A stretch of 64,000 bases of DNA from Rhynchopus sp. YZ270_cl-10 (GCA_964035575.1 OZ037852.1:992001-1056000), one strand, 5' to 3'. Positions 52,722 to 61,870 are shown, numbered from the stretch's first letter. Notes: generated by a model not told the origin, from the letters alone. Numbers and translations are program-made.

Positions 52722-54884
52722 ATGATTTTGGGAGGGAGTGGAGGCCATGGAGCAAACTATGACGAGGAGGAACGGACAGTGAAGTCTGTGAAACGGCGTG
52801 TCATGCTGATTTTGGTGTATCTCTTGATGAATTGCGCGTACATCATGTTTGGAGGGACCGTCATGTATTATCTTGAACACAACAACGAGGTGGAAGATTT
52901 AAAAAAGAAACAGGACCTGGTTGCGACCTTCAACCTATCGCTTGACCAGACAGATTCTTTGGAGGATCTAGGGATTTGCGTTTTTCCTAATCATCTTTAC
53001 CCGCATTGGTCTTACACGGGGTCCTGCTTTTATGCGTTCACTGTCATCACCACTATAGGATATGGATCCTTCGCACCGTACACGAAGAATGGACAGTCCT
53101 TTACCGCAGCATTTGCGATTCCAGGAATAGCAATCATTGCGGTGGTGCTAACCAACGTGGCAAGCCTGCTGGCGGAGACAATCGAAGCGGTCATGGCGAG
53201 GAGCAGGAAGAACCAGGAGGTTTTCGCACCTATCCCGTTTTTTTCTGATTTGGACCCAGAAGGGAAGGGGCACATCCCTGCTGATATGTTTCCAGAGGTC
53301 ATAAAAAGCATGATACAAACGCAACCCGACGCTTTACTCATGAAAACCTTAATGGACCTTTTAAGCAAACATGGTAGAGGTGACGTCGACACCGGGCAAG
53401 GTGATACACTCTCCTACGATATGGTCATGCGTGGGGTAGCTCTCTGGTTTCAACTCTCCTCGGAAGTCCCTCCGCCGCACAAAACCACCCTAAAATACCT
53501 TTTCATTACCTGGCTTGGTGTGATGGTCTGGATTATGATCTGGGCAGGAATCTTCTCTGGTATAGAGGGGTGGACCGTGTTGGAGGGGATGTGGTTTTCA
53601 TTTGTTTCTCTTTCGACAATCGGGTTTGGTGATTATGTGCCTAATACGACGATCGGGAGGATATGTGGATTTATCTTTATGGCGCCAGGATTAGGTTTGA
53701 TGGGAGCCTTTTTTGCGGTGCTTTCGAATATGTTTACTAGAGCGAGGTTTACAATGTCGTCAAAAATGGATTTAAGCAAGAAGATGTTTGAGGCGCAGGG
53801 GTTCACCTCGTTGGTACAGTCAGATGCATTCCTCCAGGCCCGCCCCTCTGTGATGTGGAAGGAAGACCTCTCAATCGTTCATCCTCTCAAAACTGGGGAC
53901 GGATCGCCTGATTCTACTGTGAACTATGGCAATTCGTTGGTTCCGGTGCAGTCGTCGGGGTCTCTTGTCTCTGCCAGCGGAAGCCGTGCTCTTTCCAGGA
54001 AGAAACCCCCGATCCCTTCTCTCATTCACGAACACTCTGGGACCTACTCGCCACCACCGGATTGGGGGACGTCTCCCATTACTTCTCATGAAAAGGTGTT
54101 CCCGGACCGCTCGTTAACAGATCCGTTGATGCAGTCATCTCGAGAGCAAGGTGAAGAAAGGGGCATGCAGCGCAAAGCCAGCCAGCACGCCATCAGCAAA
54201 AACTCTGCAGCCTGCCCAAATGGACACACCCTATGGGTCTTCGCAAAGCTAGCCCCAGGTGATAAAGCTTCCTGTGGAAGGTGTGGAAACACTTTCTTTG
54301 GAGACGGCAGTGTTACCAGAAAATGCGGGAAATGCCATTTCAAGCTTTGCCCGGAATGCACTGGAGGGTCTGCAGGATCGCGTCGAGGGAGTGTCACGGA
54401 CTATCAAATGGATGGGTCTTTGGGAAGAAGCAATCACTTCAACCGCGATGCTGGCTACCGTTCCCCGGTTCGCAAGAAGTCTTCTGAATACAATTTACTC
54501 CAAGACCGTTACGACGGTAGACGCTCCCCAACACGCAAAAAGAGCGGCGAAGCGTTGGCCGTAGGCGAGAGAGGTGCAGGCAACAGCAGTGGTGGGTCCG
54601 CTGGAGGAGGCCCCCCTGGGTTCCCACCGCCGTTCAAAAAGTACGAACCAAACAGCTCAGGCGGCATGCAGCTGGAGCGGTTCAACTCTAGCGCCTCTCT
54701 TGGCAAATCTCGTCGTGCAATCGGTCGTGAACAGTCCCCTTCAACAGCCGCGCTTGAACCCGAAACAGAAGGCGTCATGCGTGAAATGGCAGACATAGTA
54801 GCGGGGCTCGAGTCAATCAGTCCACGCAGAAGGAAGTCACAAATAAATGGCTTCCCAGATACCTATCGAGGAGGATCTGTGTGA
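52722..54884 (+). CDS. Two-pore-domain potassium channel with C-terminal zinc finger
   Basis: 720 residues from the ATG at 52722. The frame is open 12 codons further but without ATG. Topology: helix 1 (about 26-50), pore loop 1 with filter T110-TIGYG (to 115), helix 2 (131-155), a ~100-residue cytosolic linker with an EF-hand-like stretch (DLDPEGKGHIPADMFPEVI, degenerate at key positions), helix 3 (about 258-280), pore loop 2 with filter STIGFGD (298-304), helix 4 (312-338). This is the TWIK/TPK layout, giving a dimeric leak K+ channel of plasma or organelle membrane. Both filters look functional. The tail is long (about 380 residues), Ser/Arg-rich and phosphorylatable, with a Cys finger at about 498-546 (CPNGHTLW, CGRCG, CGKC, CPEC). 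The finger is unusual for such channels. Confidence 0.88.
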   Translation: MILGGSGGHGANYDEEERTVKSVKRRVMLILVYLLMNCAYIMFGGTVMYYLEHNNEVEDLKKKQDLVATFNLSLDQTDSLEDLGICVFPNHLYPHWSYTGSCFYAFTVITTIGYGSFAPYTKNGQSFTAAFAIPGIAIIAVVLTNVASLLAETIEAVMARSRKNQEVFAPIPFFSDLDPEGKGHIPADMFPEVIKSMIQTQPDALLMKTLMDLLSKHGRGDVDTGQGDTLSYDMVMRGVALWFQLSSEVPPPHKTTLKYLFITWLGVMVWIMIWAGIFSGIEGWTVLEGMWFSFVSLSTIGFGDYVPNTTIGRICGFIFMAPGLGLMGAFFAVLSNMFTRARFTMSSKMDLSKKMFEAQGFTSLVQSDAFLQARPSVMWKEDLSIVHPLKTGDGSPDSTVNYGNSLVPVQSSGSLVSASGSRALSRKKPPIPSLIHEHSGTYSPPPDWGTSPITSHEKVFPDRSLTDPLMQSSREQGEERGMQRKASQHAISKNSAACPNGHTLWVFAKLAPGDKASCGRCGNTFFGDGSVTRKCGKCHFKLCPECTGGSAGSRRGSVTDYQMDGSLGRSNHFNRDAGYRSPVRKKSSEYNLLQDRYDGRRSPTRKKSGEALAVGERGAGNSSGGSAGGGPPGFPPPFKKYEPNSSGGMQLERFNSSASLGKSRRAIGREQSPSTAALEPETEGVMREMADIVAGLESISPRRRKSQINGFPDTYRGGSV

Positions 54885-55256
54885 TGTGAAGTGTGAGGGG
54901 GTATTTTTAGAGGTGTGTGTGTGTGGGGGATAGGTTAATTATTCAAGATTTGCTTTTTTGAATTTCCCAAAATGTCAACGATTTTTGTTTTCCAGAGCAT
55001 ATTTTTAGTTCATTCAAAAAACAGTGGAGTCCATCTGGGGGATGTAAATACGCTACAACATTTGTAAGGGGAAAAGAGAAATACATGGGGTTTCTTTTCC
55101 CCATAGCACGTCCTAACGTTTTTTTTTAAAGATGTGTGTGTTGGAGAGGTCATTCATTGACTCCATCCTATGAGTTTTTTTAAAAAAAAAGTGTTTCAAT
55201 GTGGGGACAGTTGCTTTCAACACCAGCCCCTCTCAATTATTATATTTCTTTACTTT

Positions 55257-55289
55257 TGATGTGTGTGTCCCGTGAGGCTCGTTCGTCTT
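55257..55289 (+). repeat. GNRA-type hairpin, copy 9
   Basis: GATG pairs with CGTC (one T-G) around TGTGTGTCCCGTGAGGCTCG. The tip C-GTGA-G is again a GNRA tetraloop. Confidence 0.5.
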
Positions 55290-55508
55290 GGAGGTGTTTA
55301 GTTCCCTTCTTTTTCATTTTTTAAATATTTTCGACCTTTTTTTTAAGGAGGGATGGGGGGATTTATTGACAGGATACGGTTTAATTTTTTTTTTGTCTTT
55401 TTTTGGAGTAATGATTCATAACTCGCAGAAATGGCAGTGCCTGCATCCGTTAAGACGTTTTCTATCTACCAACTTCATTTTTTCTTTTTGCTTGCTTCAA
55501 TGTAACAA

Positions 55509-55634
55509 CCACCTGATTTTTACCCCGTGTATAGGCGCGTACAGGCCACTACAGGCGTGTTTTTGGTCCTATTCTGTCCTATACGGCCTTATACGGTCCT
55601 ATACGTGCCTATGTGCGGGGTAAAAATTAGGTGG
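55509..55634. mobile_element. MITE with AACAA target duplication
   Basis: 126 bases. The ends CCACCTGATTTTTACCCCG and, inverted, CCACCTAATTTTTACCCCG then a CATAGGC/TATAGGC block. AACAA precedes (55504-55508) and follows (55635-55639). The centre has repeated CCTATACGG and TACAGGC words. Confidence 0.85.
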
Positions 55635-55683
55635 AACAAACGAACAGCAACAAAGAAACACAAGTAACTTTTTTCTCCCTCAT

Positions 55684-55736
55684 ACTTTCATCCGAGGCTG
55701 GCATCGTACGTGGGTCAGTCGGAGGTGCATCAAGTA
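55684..55736 (+). repeat. Interspersed GGCATC family, copy 4
   Basis: CTTTCATCCGAGG, CTGGCATCGTACGTGGGTCA and CGGAGGTGCATCAA. Same body as copy 3 with a shortened 3' end. Confidence 0.85.
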
Positions 55737-55819
55737 ACTACCATTTTTCTCCATATTTTTTTTTTTGGTTTTTTGAGACGTGCCGCAATATCTTGGTTTT
55801 CAAGATGTGTGTATGTGTT

Positions 55820-55875
55820 TTGATAACTAATAAGGGGTAATTCTTGCGCAGAATATGGCCCCAAATGTGTGTGTA
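55820..55875 (+). repeat. Interspersed GGGTAATTCTTG family, copy 3
   Basis: GATAACTAATAAGGGGTAAT then TCTTGCGCAGAATATGGCCC and a GTGTGTGTATATGGC tail shared with copy 1. The GGTAATTCTTGCGCAG part resembles the rRNA sequence that leads into the sarcin-ricin loop (GGTAATCCTGCTCAG). Confidence 0.85.
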
Positions 55876-56228
55876 TATGGCACTTTCATCTTACAACCTT
55901 TCTTTTTGATACGGTTCATTTTTTATTTTTATTTTTATATGTGACAATACATCATCTTATAAACTTTTCTTTTTCTTTTTTCTGGACGCTGAATAGCCGT
56001 AGACCCTACCAAGGAAATAACATGGCTACTGCCTTGTGTCAGTCGTCTGTAACCAAAAAAATTACCCCCCCATGTTTGATACCCTCAACTCTGCGCAAGG
56101 AAACGCTTCCACCAGCCTACGTTTGCTAGCAACTTCACTAACTCAGAAAGTAAAAGAACAGGTTGTAAAAATTTAATACCTACGAGGCGTAAGAGAAAAA
56201 AAACGAAAGTGGACTGTGTTACAAAAAA

Positions 56229-56297
56229 GGCTTCGGCCAACATTGAGTACAGACCCGAGGTTCCCCAAGCGGGACCTTAGGTGATTGTCGGCACAAC
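56229..56297 (+). repeat. CTTCGG/GATTGTCG family, copy 4
   Basis: GGCTTCGGCCAACATTGAGT then ACAGACCCG, the hairpin AGGTTCCC/GGGACCT and TAGGTGATTGTCGGCAC, then A-rich DNA. Confidence 0.85.
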
Positions 56298-56373
56298 AAA
56301 AATGTTGTGATGGGGCAAGGGACGTTACTGCGCTCCCGAGGACCTCTTGGTAGGATTGTCGCTGCAAAAAAAA

Positions 56374-56445
56374 GGACAGTGGAGATTGCACAACTGTGGC
56401 AACACTACACGAGGCAACTACACTACTCCAACAATTTATCAAAAA
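56374..56445 (+). repeat. GATTGCACAACTG family, copy 2
   Basis: GACAGTGGAGATTGCACAAC then TGTGGCAACAC, ACGAGGCAAC, ACTCCAACAATTTATCAAAA. As at 40.6-40.8 kb, it follows a GATTGTCG(A/C)TGCA motif and an A run. Confidence 0.85.
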
Positions 56446-57059
56446 AAAACAGAAACAAAATGTCTTCATTTTTATGTTGTCGGGCGTGGGTAGGAGAGGC
56501 ACATCCTTCACGTGTCCTCTCTTCATTTTGAGTTAAATTTACTAGTTTATTTTTGAACCCTTTACGGACGGAAGGGACATATTTGTCTCAAGGACTTAAA
56601 GCGGATTTTACTCTGGTAGGAGCGTGGTCGACAACTTCTTCTTACCGGAAAACAGGCAGTTAATAAAAAAACGGATAATATGCGGGGGATGTGGTGTTCA
56701 CCTTTGTTCAGCACGATGCCCCTCGTCATAATCTCGTCATTGACAGGTGTTATTTCACCCGTTTTTGACTCAGTAGCCCGTCACGTCATAACAGGGCCTC
56801 TTTTTCTGTGGGAAGACAGGTTAGGGAAAACAAACTTCTCGTCTGCGTGCGCGTCGGGACGTCCCCCAGAAAAACCCAGGCAGGCAGGCAAAAAAAAGTT
56901 TGTTTTAAAAAAAAGTTTTTTTCAAATTGCCTTCTTTCATGGAGTGAGAACAGGCTTCGCGCTAACTTTTGGGGGAAAAATCTGAAAAATCGTGTTTTGG
57001 GACCAAAAAAACGCACCTCAAACAGCTGTGTATAAGGGGGTGAAAACAGTGTTTTGTGG

Positions 57060-57221
57060 CATTTCCGAGCCAATCCCGTTCTGTGGTGGGGGATATACGG
57101 AAACATGGACACAATTTTAGTGACTTAAATTTTTACAAAATATGAACCCATACTCGTGAGCAAGGGTCATTTTCAGGACTGAAAACCCAACTTCAGATCA
57201 AATTATGGTGTTTTTGACTGG
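57060..57221. repeat. Internal duplicated block of element D, copy 1
   Basis: Contains GGTGGGGGATATACGGAAA, then TATGAACCCATACTC and AGGGTCATTTTCAG. Paired with 57409-57562. Confidence 0.85.
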
Positions 57222-57408
57222 GAACAGGTAGCGCCGCAGGCGCACGGTACCCAACTTTTTCCTTTTCTTCTTTCCCCCTTTTTCTGCTTTCTTTTGATTG
57301 CGCGAGCCGATTGCTCTCCACAGTGGGGTCACATGTGTGTACAAAAATACACTGAAGTACCCTTACTAGGAACTACGAGATTCCTCTGGTTTTAGTACGG
57401 ATACCGCA

Positions 57409-57562
57409 TTTCCGAACCAATCCCGGCTTATGGTGGGGGATATACGGAAAAATGACAAAATTTCAGTAACTCAAATTGTCACAAAGTATGAACCCGTACT
57501 CAACAAGGGTCATTTTCAGTCTGAAAACCCAACTTGGCATGAAAGTGTAGTGTTTTACTGGA
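57409..57562. repeat. Internal duplicated block of element D, copy 2
   Basis: Contains GGTGGGGGATATACGGAAA, then TATGAACCCGTACTC and AGGGTCATTTTCAG. Differs from copy 1 by scattered substitutions and small indels. Confidence 0.85.
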
Positions 57563-58132
57563 AACACTAATGTACTGAAGAAAGCTATGGTATTGTAGTG
57601 ATGGCGGTGGGGTTTCAGTGACCACAGAGAAGAGTGAAAACGAAAAACCAGGACGGTTATGTCCTCGGAGGGGGTGCCCTCACACAGCGAGGGTGGAGAC
57701 GGTTCAGCAGCTCATTATTCTCTGCAGCAGGCTTGCAGGTGTGCCCCATGGTATCCTAATTGATCTTTATCCGTGAGGGAGAAGGGATGTGAGTCGTACT
57801 CAAAAGAAAATGAACACTGTACATAAATAAGTACATCATGTTTAAAAATAAAGGAGGGTAGGGAACAGGTAGCGCCGCAGGCGCACGGTACCCAACTTTT
57901 TTTCTTTTTTCTTTTCCCTTTTTTCTGTCTTCTTTTGATTGCGCGAGCCGATTGCTCTCCATGGGAAAATTTTTTTGGGGGAGACGGGGGTAGCAGGGCG
58001 GTCGGTATTCGCCTTTCCACAGAAAAAACTTTTTTTTGAAAAAAACTTTTTTTTTGAAAATCTCGAAAAAACCCAGGCACGCAGGACGCGCACGCAGACC
58101 GAAAGTTTGTTTTCCCTTATGTCTTTTTGTTT

Positions 58133-58170
58133 AGGTGACAAAGTAAGTACCAGAGCTTAATCTCATCTCA
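58133..58170 (+). repeat. GNRA-hairpin relative, copy 10 (altered loop)
   Basis: GGTGACAAAG-TAAG-TACCAGAG-CTTA then ATCTCATCT. The stem is kept but the loop has lost the GAGA tetraloop order. Confidence 0.45.
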
Positions 58171-58308
58171 ACAACTTTTTCTTTTGGGGTAAGTAGGCTA
58201 GTACCCAAGTTTCTAGTACCCATTTAGGATAATACCCAGTGGGTATTATCCTAAATTATTTGGGTATTATCCTAAATTAATTTGGGTATTATCCTAAATT
58301 ATTTTTGG

Positions 58309-58513
58309 GTACTGGGTACCCAGGTACCCAGGTACCCAGGTACCCAGGTACCCAGGTACCCAGGTACCCAGGTACCCAGGTACCCAGGTACCCAGGTACC
58401 CAGGTACCCAGGTACCCAGGTACCCAGGTACCCAGGTACCCAGGTACCCAGGTACCCAGGTACCCAGGTACCCAGGTACCCAGGTACCCAGGTACCCAGG
58501 TACCCAGGTACCG
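58309..58513. repeat. 8-bp minisatellite (GGTACCCA), ~25 copies
   Basis: Perfect tandem array, each unit holding the palindrome GGTACC, between the left TIR and the core of element E. Confidence 0.97.
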
Positions 58514-59691
58514 GCACACTGGTGTACAAGGAAAAAAGTCGTGAAAGAGCAACCACAGCTCCACATGACAAACACAAAAGTGTCCAGTCACGTGGGGCAT
58601 TCATGCACTGAGGAGATAATGTTCCAACAATTTACAAGAAAGATTACTTAACCTACTGCTGGAAATTGCCAGGTCGTAGTAACACACAAAGTGTGCCTCC
58701 GTTCGGGAAGACCGGATATTCTAGAGACCAAAAAGGCCTCAAGAATATCTTCCGGTAGTCAAGGTAGAACCGAATGAACGGCCCAAGACCCCCGTGGAGA
58801 AGTTAAATGTTGTAATGCTATCAAGTAGAAACTGCGACCACTGTCTTACCCTCCTCAATGCATGGTGGTTGATGTCTTCCACAACAAATTTCCTGTACCC
58901 AGGTACCCAAATTCCCAGACCCACGCAGTGGCACATGACCGCCAAGTGTGAGTGACCCACACATGAGGGAATGCGACACTACGCAAAATTTACCACCAGA
59001 CCCTGTCTTCGTGCACCTGAAGTACAACGCCGCAGACAGGCCAAACATGCGTTGGACTCAGAGGAATGCCCGCTGTGCAGGTATCAAACATGAGAACAAC
59101 TCCCAGCAACAAGGGGCGCCTTTTGGCGGGCGTTGTTGAGGGTGTTTGGGGTGCAAAGTTTTCCACAATTTTGATGCGCGGGTACAGAAGTGTTATCTTG
59201 TTCTTTCATCTCTAGGAAATGTAAATGTCAATCGCGTTTAACTACCACGAGGGCTTGTTCAGTGAACCCACAAGGGGTCGAAGGGGGTTGGTTATCCCGT
59301 ATCTATCAAAGGTTGTGTCGACCAGGCTAAACCACTATGTTACGCTGTACGTTGTTAAATCCGAAGAAATAACACTTTAGCAGCCGCAGGAAGTTTGCTA
59401 AAAAGAGTGCCTCACGCTACACAAACCACCACCCGCGATTGACTTAGATGTTATAACAAAGAGAATTCAGAACAAAACAACACCCTGCCCCATACACACT
59501 AAATTGTCATGCTTCAAGAGCATGCCTGGGCCAAAATTACTCGACAAAAAAGGCAACAAGACTACCCACAAGGAGTGTGAAATGTGCACTGGTTTTCTGG
59601 GGGAACGCAATATTTTCTTGTGCCTCGTCCTCCGCAAGCAGAGGACAGACTTTCCGGAAGGTTTCCAAAGTCGAATTTCTTGCACTAGCTA
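58514..59691. repeat. Core repeat of element E, copy 1
   Basis: Matches 62858-64000 almost base for base from GTCGTGAAAGAGCAACCACA onward, with scattered substitutions and one ~35-base indel near 58910-58990. Encodes no convincing protein on either strand. Confidence 0.9.
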
Positions 59692-60014
59692 TGCTCCCTG
59701 GGTTAATGGCAATAGCAGTGACTGACAGAGTGTTCCCACCCCCCTTTCCACCCCATATGTTCGCTCGTTCTGCACAGTTGGTTCTCGATGTTGCACTCGC
59801 GATACCTGTTTAAAGTGAAGTTGTGAGTGGTGGGGAATTTAAAGAAGGTGATTTCTTTAAAAAATAAGTTGGCCTGAGGGTGTAAAATATTGTTCTGGAG
59901 ACTTTTTGGAGGAAATACGAGTCGACGGCCTTACTTTGTTGAATATTCACCATAAAGTTAACATATTTACATACCTTGTCTTGCGCCTTCGCTGCTGTCA
60001 AGGTGCCTTCTCTT

Positions 60015-60422
60015 GGTACCCAGTACCCAGTACCCAGTACCCAGTACCCAGTACCCAGTACCCAGTACCCAGTACCCAGTACCCAGTACCCAGTACCCAG
60101 TACCCAGTACCCAGTACCCAGTACCCAGTACCCAGTACCCAGTACCCAGTACCCAGTACCCAGTACCCAGTACCCAGTACCCAGTACCCAGTACCCAGTA
60201 CCCAGTACCCAGTACCCAGTACCCAGTACCCAGTACCCAGTACCCAGTACCCAGTACCCAGTACCCAGTACCCAGTACCCAGTACCCAGTACCCAGTACC
60301 CAGTACCCAGTACCCAGTACCCAGTACCCAGTACCCAGTACCCAGTACCCAGTACCCAGTACCCAGTACCCAGTACCCAGTACCCAGTACCCAGTACCCA
60401 GTACCCAGTACCCAGTACCCAT
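60015..60422. repeat. 7-bp minisatellite (TACCCAG), ~58 copies
   Basis: Perfect tandem array between the core and the right TIR of element E. Two inverted copies of the same unit (CTGGGTA) remain at the left of the other core copy (62847-62860). Confidence 0.97.
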
Positions 60423-61338
60423 AATACCCAAAATAATTTAGGATAATACCCAAATAATTTAGGATAATACCCACTGGGTATTATCCTAAATGGGTACAAC
60501 AAACTTGGGCACTAAGTGACTTTTCCCTTTTCTTTTTCTTTTCCTTCCTCCCTATTTTCTGTTCGTATTTTATTTTCTTTTTTTTTGTATCCGTAAATTC
60601 TCTCTCCCAGTTTTTTTTTTTTTGCAGAGTTGTGTGTTTTTCAGAAGTCCTCAACCTGATCTTGCAACCCTTGAGGACACATTGTTCTTTCGTTTTTTTC
60701 TAAAAAAACTTCCAAAAAAAAGTGTTGATAAACAGATGCTGCGTGCCTTCTGAAGCACCTTTCATCTTGTCACCCCCATTAGCAAGACGCTACACCCCTC
60801 CTTAGTGTTCCCCTCACTTCGATACGTAAATACCAGGTCAACGTTGCGCTGGTCAAGCCTATTTCAAGTTTTCTCCAGGCCTGCGACAGAGAGGTACAAA
60901 GTACTTCACTGATAAAGTCACCATTTTTTTATGGTGATTTTTCACGAAAGGTTTTAATATCAACGTTTCCCCTATTTCGTTTTAATTTTGGTCGACACAT
61001 TGTCCTCCTTTCAGTAGCAAGAAAAAAATATCCCCCCCCTTCGTTCGTGTATAGGTACGTTTCATTACGCAAACTGGACACTGGGCGATTGTATCCAAAG
61101 AAAAAAATAAACAAGAGATATGTAGCATGTGGCACGTCCTCAGGGTGGCAGACACTAAACACCCCCCTTTTTTTTTTGTGCGAATTTTCAAAAATACAAG
61201 TCAATTTTTCATCAATTTTTTTTTTGCCCAAAAATGGTGTGTGGTAGGTCATAATCGCTGTCAAAATAAATAAAAAATCCATTGAAAACCTCAAATCACG
61301 GTGTTGGCGGAAATTATGTTTTTCGTTGTTCATGTATT

Positions 61339-61548
61339 ATGCAGGCCAGTCGCTGTGCTACTTTCGTACGTGCCACAGCCCCCCCCCTTTCTCTTATCCC
61401 CACCCTATTTTTAATCTTTTTCTTCTTTTTTATTTACCCCTCTCCTCAGTTTCGCCGTGCTACACATTTCGTCCATTACTCCAATAACTCCCTTTTTAAC
61501 AAGCCTACCTCATACCAATGGCAAAAAAGGTACACAAAAGGGGTATAG
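61339..61548 (+). CDS. Candidate two-exon small protein
   Basis: ATG at 61339 opens MQASRCATF, followed by GTACGT and, after 84 bases, by a pyrimidine tract with CTCCTCAG. The next exon (61450-61548) reads FRRATHFVHYSNNSLFNKPT and ends with TAG. Spliced length 41 residues. The intron is also open in frame, so splicing is not required. The basic, aromatic N-terminus could be a mitochondrial signal of a small subunit, but no family is recognised. Confidence 0.3.
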   Translation: MQASRCATFVRATAPPLSLIPTLFLIFFFFFIYPSPQFRRATHFVHYSNNSLFNKPTSYQWQKRYTKGV

Positions 61549-61836
61549 ATGGACCTCTACTGCACCAAAATTGGAGCTTTTTCGCTTTTCATTTTCGGGT
61601 CTGCGGGATAGCGCCAGATGACATCTGATAGTGCACGATGCCGCCCGATTTGGCGCGATTAGGTTGGAAAAACGCTTCAAAAATAATTTGGAAATTCAGT
61701 TGCACGAACGGCAAATATTTTTCGCACATTTTTCCCCCCCTCATGCAGTTATCCCCTCTGGGATATTCCAATTTTGAATACTTTGTTCAGGTTCTTTATG
61801 GTTGTTGATATTGTTTTCTTCTTCCAATTTTCAACA

Positions 61837-61870
61837 AGGTGACCAAGCATGAGAGGCTTAGGTTAAATCC
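61837..61870 (+). repeat. GNRA-type hairpin, copy 11
   Basis: GGTGA-CCAAG-CATGAGAGG-CTTAGG: four of five stem pairs kept, tip T-GAGA-G, followed by a T-rich tract. Confidence 0.7.

Larger units (their letters stand above)
54885..56823. other. Intergenic region with many small repeats
   Basis: Holds a GNRA hairpin (55257-55289) and a related one near 55130, a MITE (55509-55634), one GGCATC copy (55684), one GGGTAATTCTTG copy (55820), one CTTCGG copy (56229) and one GATTGCACAACTG copy (56374). All repeat families are in plus orientation although no gene is recognised here. Confidence 0.5.
56824..58116. mobile_element. TIR element with TTA duplication (Harbinger-like, non-autonomous; element D)
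   Basis: 1,293 bases flanked by TTA (56821-56823 and 58117-58119). The ends GGGAAAACAAACTTCTCGTC and, inverted, GGGAAAACAAACTTTCGGTC continue with TGCGTGCGCGTC. A 3-bp TTA duplication and a GGG start fit the PIF/Harbinger pattern. The interior contains two direct duplications: a ~155-base block (57060-57221 and 57409-57562) and a ~103-base block beginning GAACAGGTAGCGCCGCAGGC (57222 and 57861). No transposase frame. Confidence 0.65.
58201..60512. mobile_element. TIR element with two minisatellites and a shared core (element E)
   Basis: 2,312 bases flanked by TA (58199-58200 and 60513-60514). ~100-base TIRs begin GTACCCAAGTTT / GTGCCCAAGTTT and contain a palindrome of TTTAGGATAATACCC and repeated GGGTATTATCCTAAATTA. 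Left and right of the core lie arrays of 8 and 7 bp. The core (about 58514 to at least 59691) recurs at 62858-64000. No intact transposase frame. Open frames in the core are short, and two of them differ between the copies by frame. Confidence 0.75.

Noticed and set aside
58514-59735. Core of element E as a transposase gene
   Set aside because: Frames are short on both strands, differ between the two copies, and show no catalytic motif that I can recognise.
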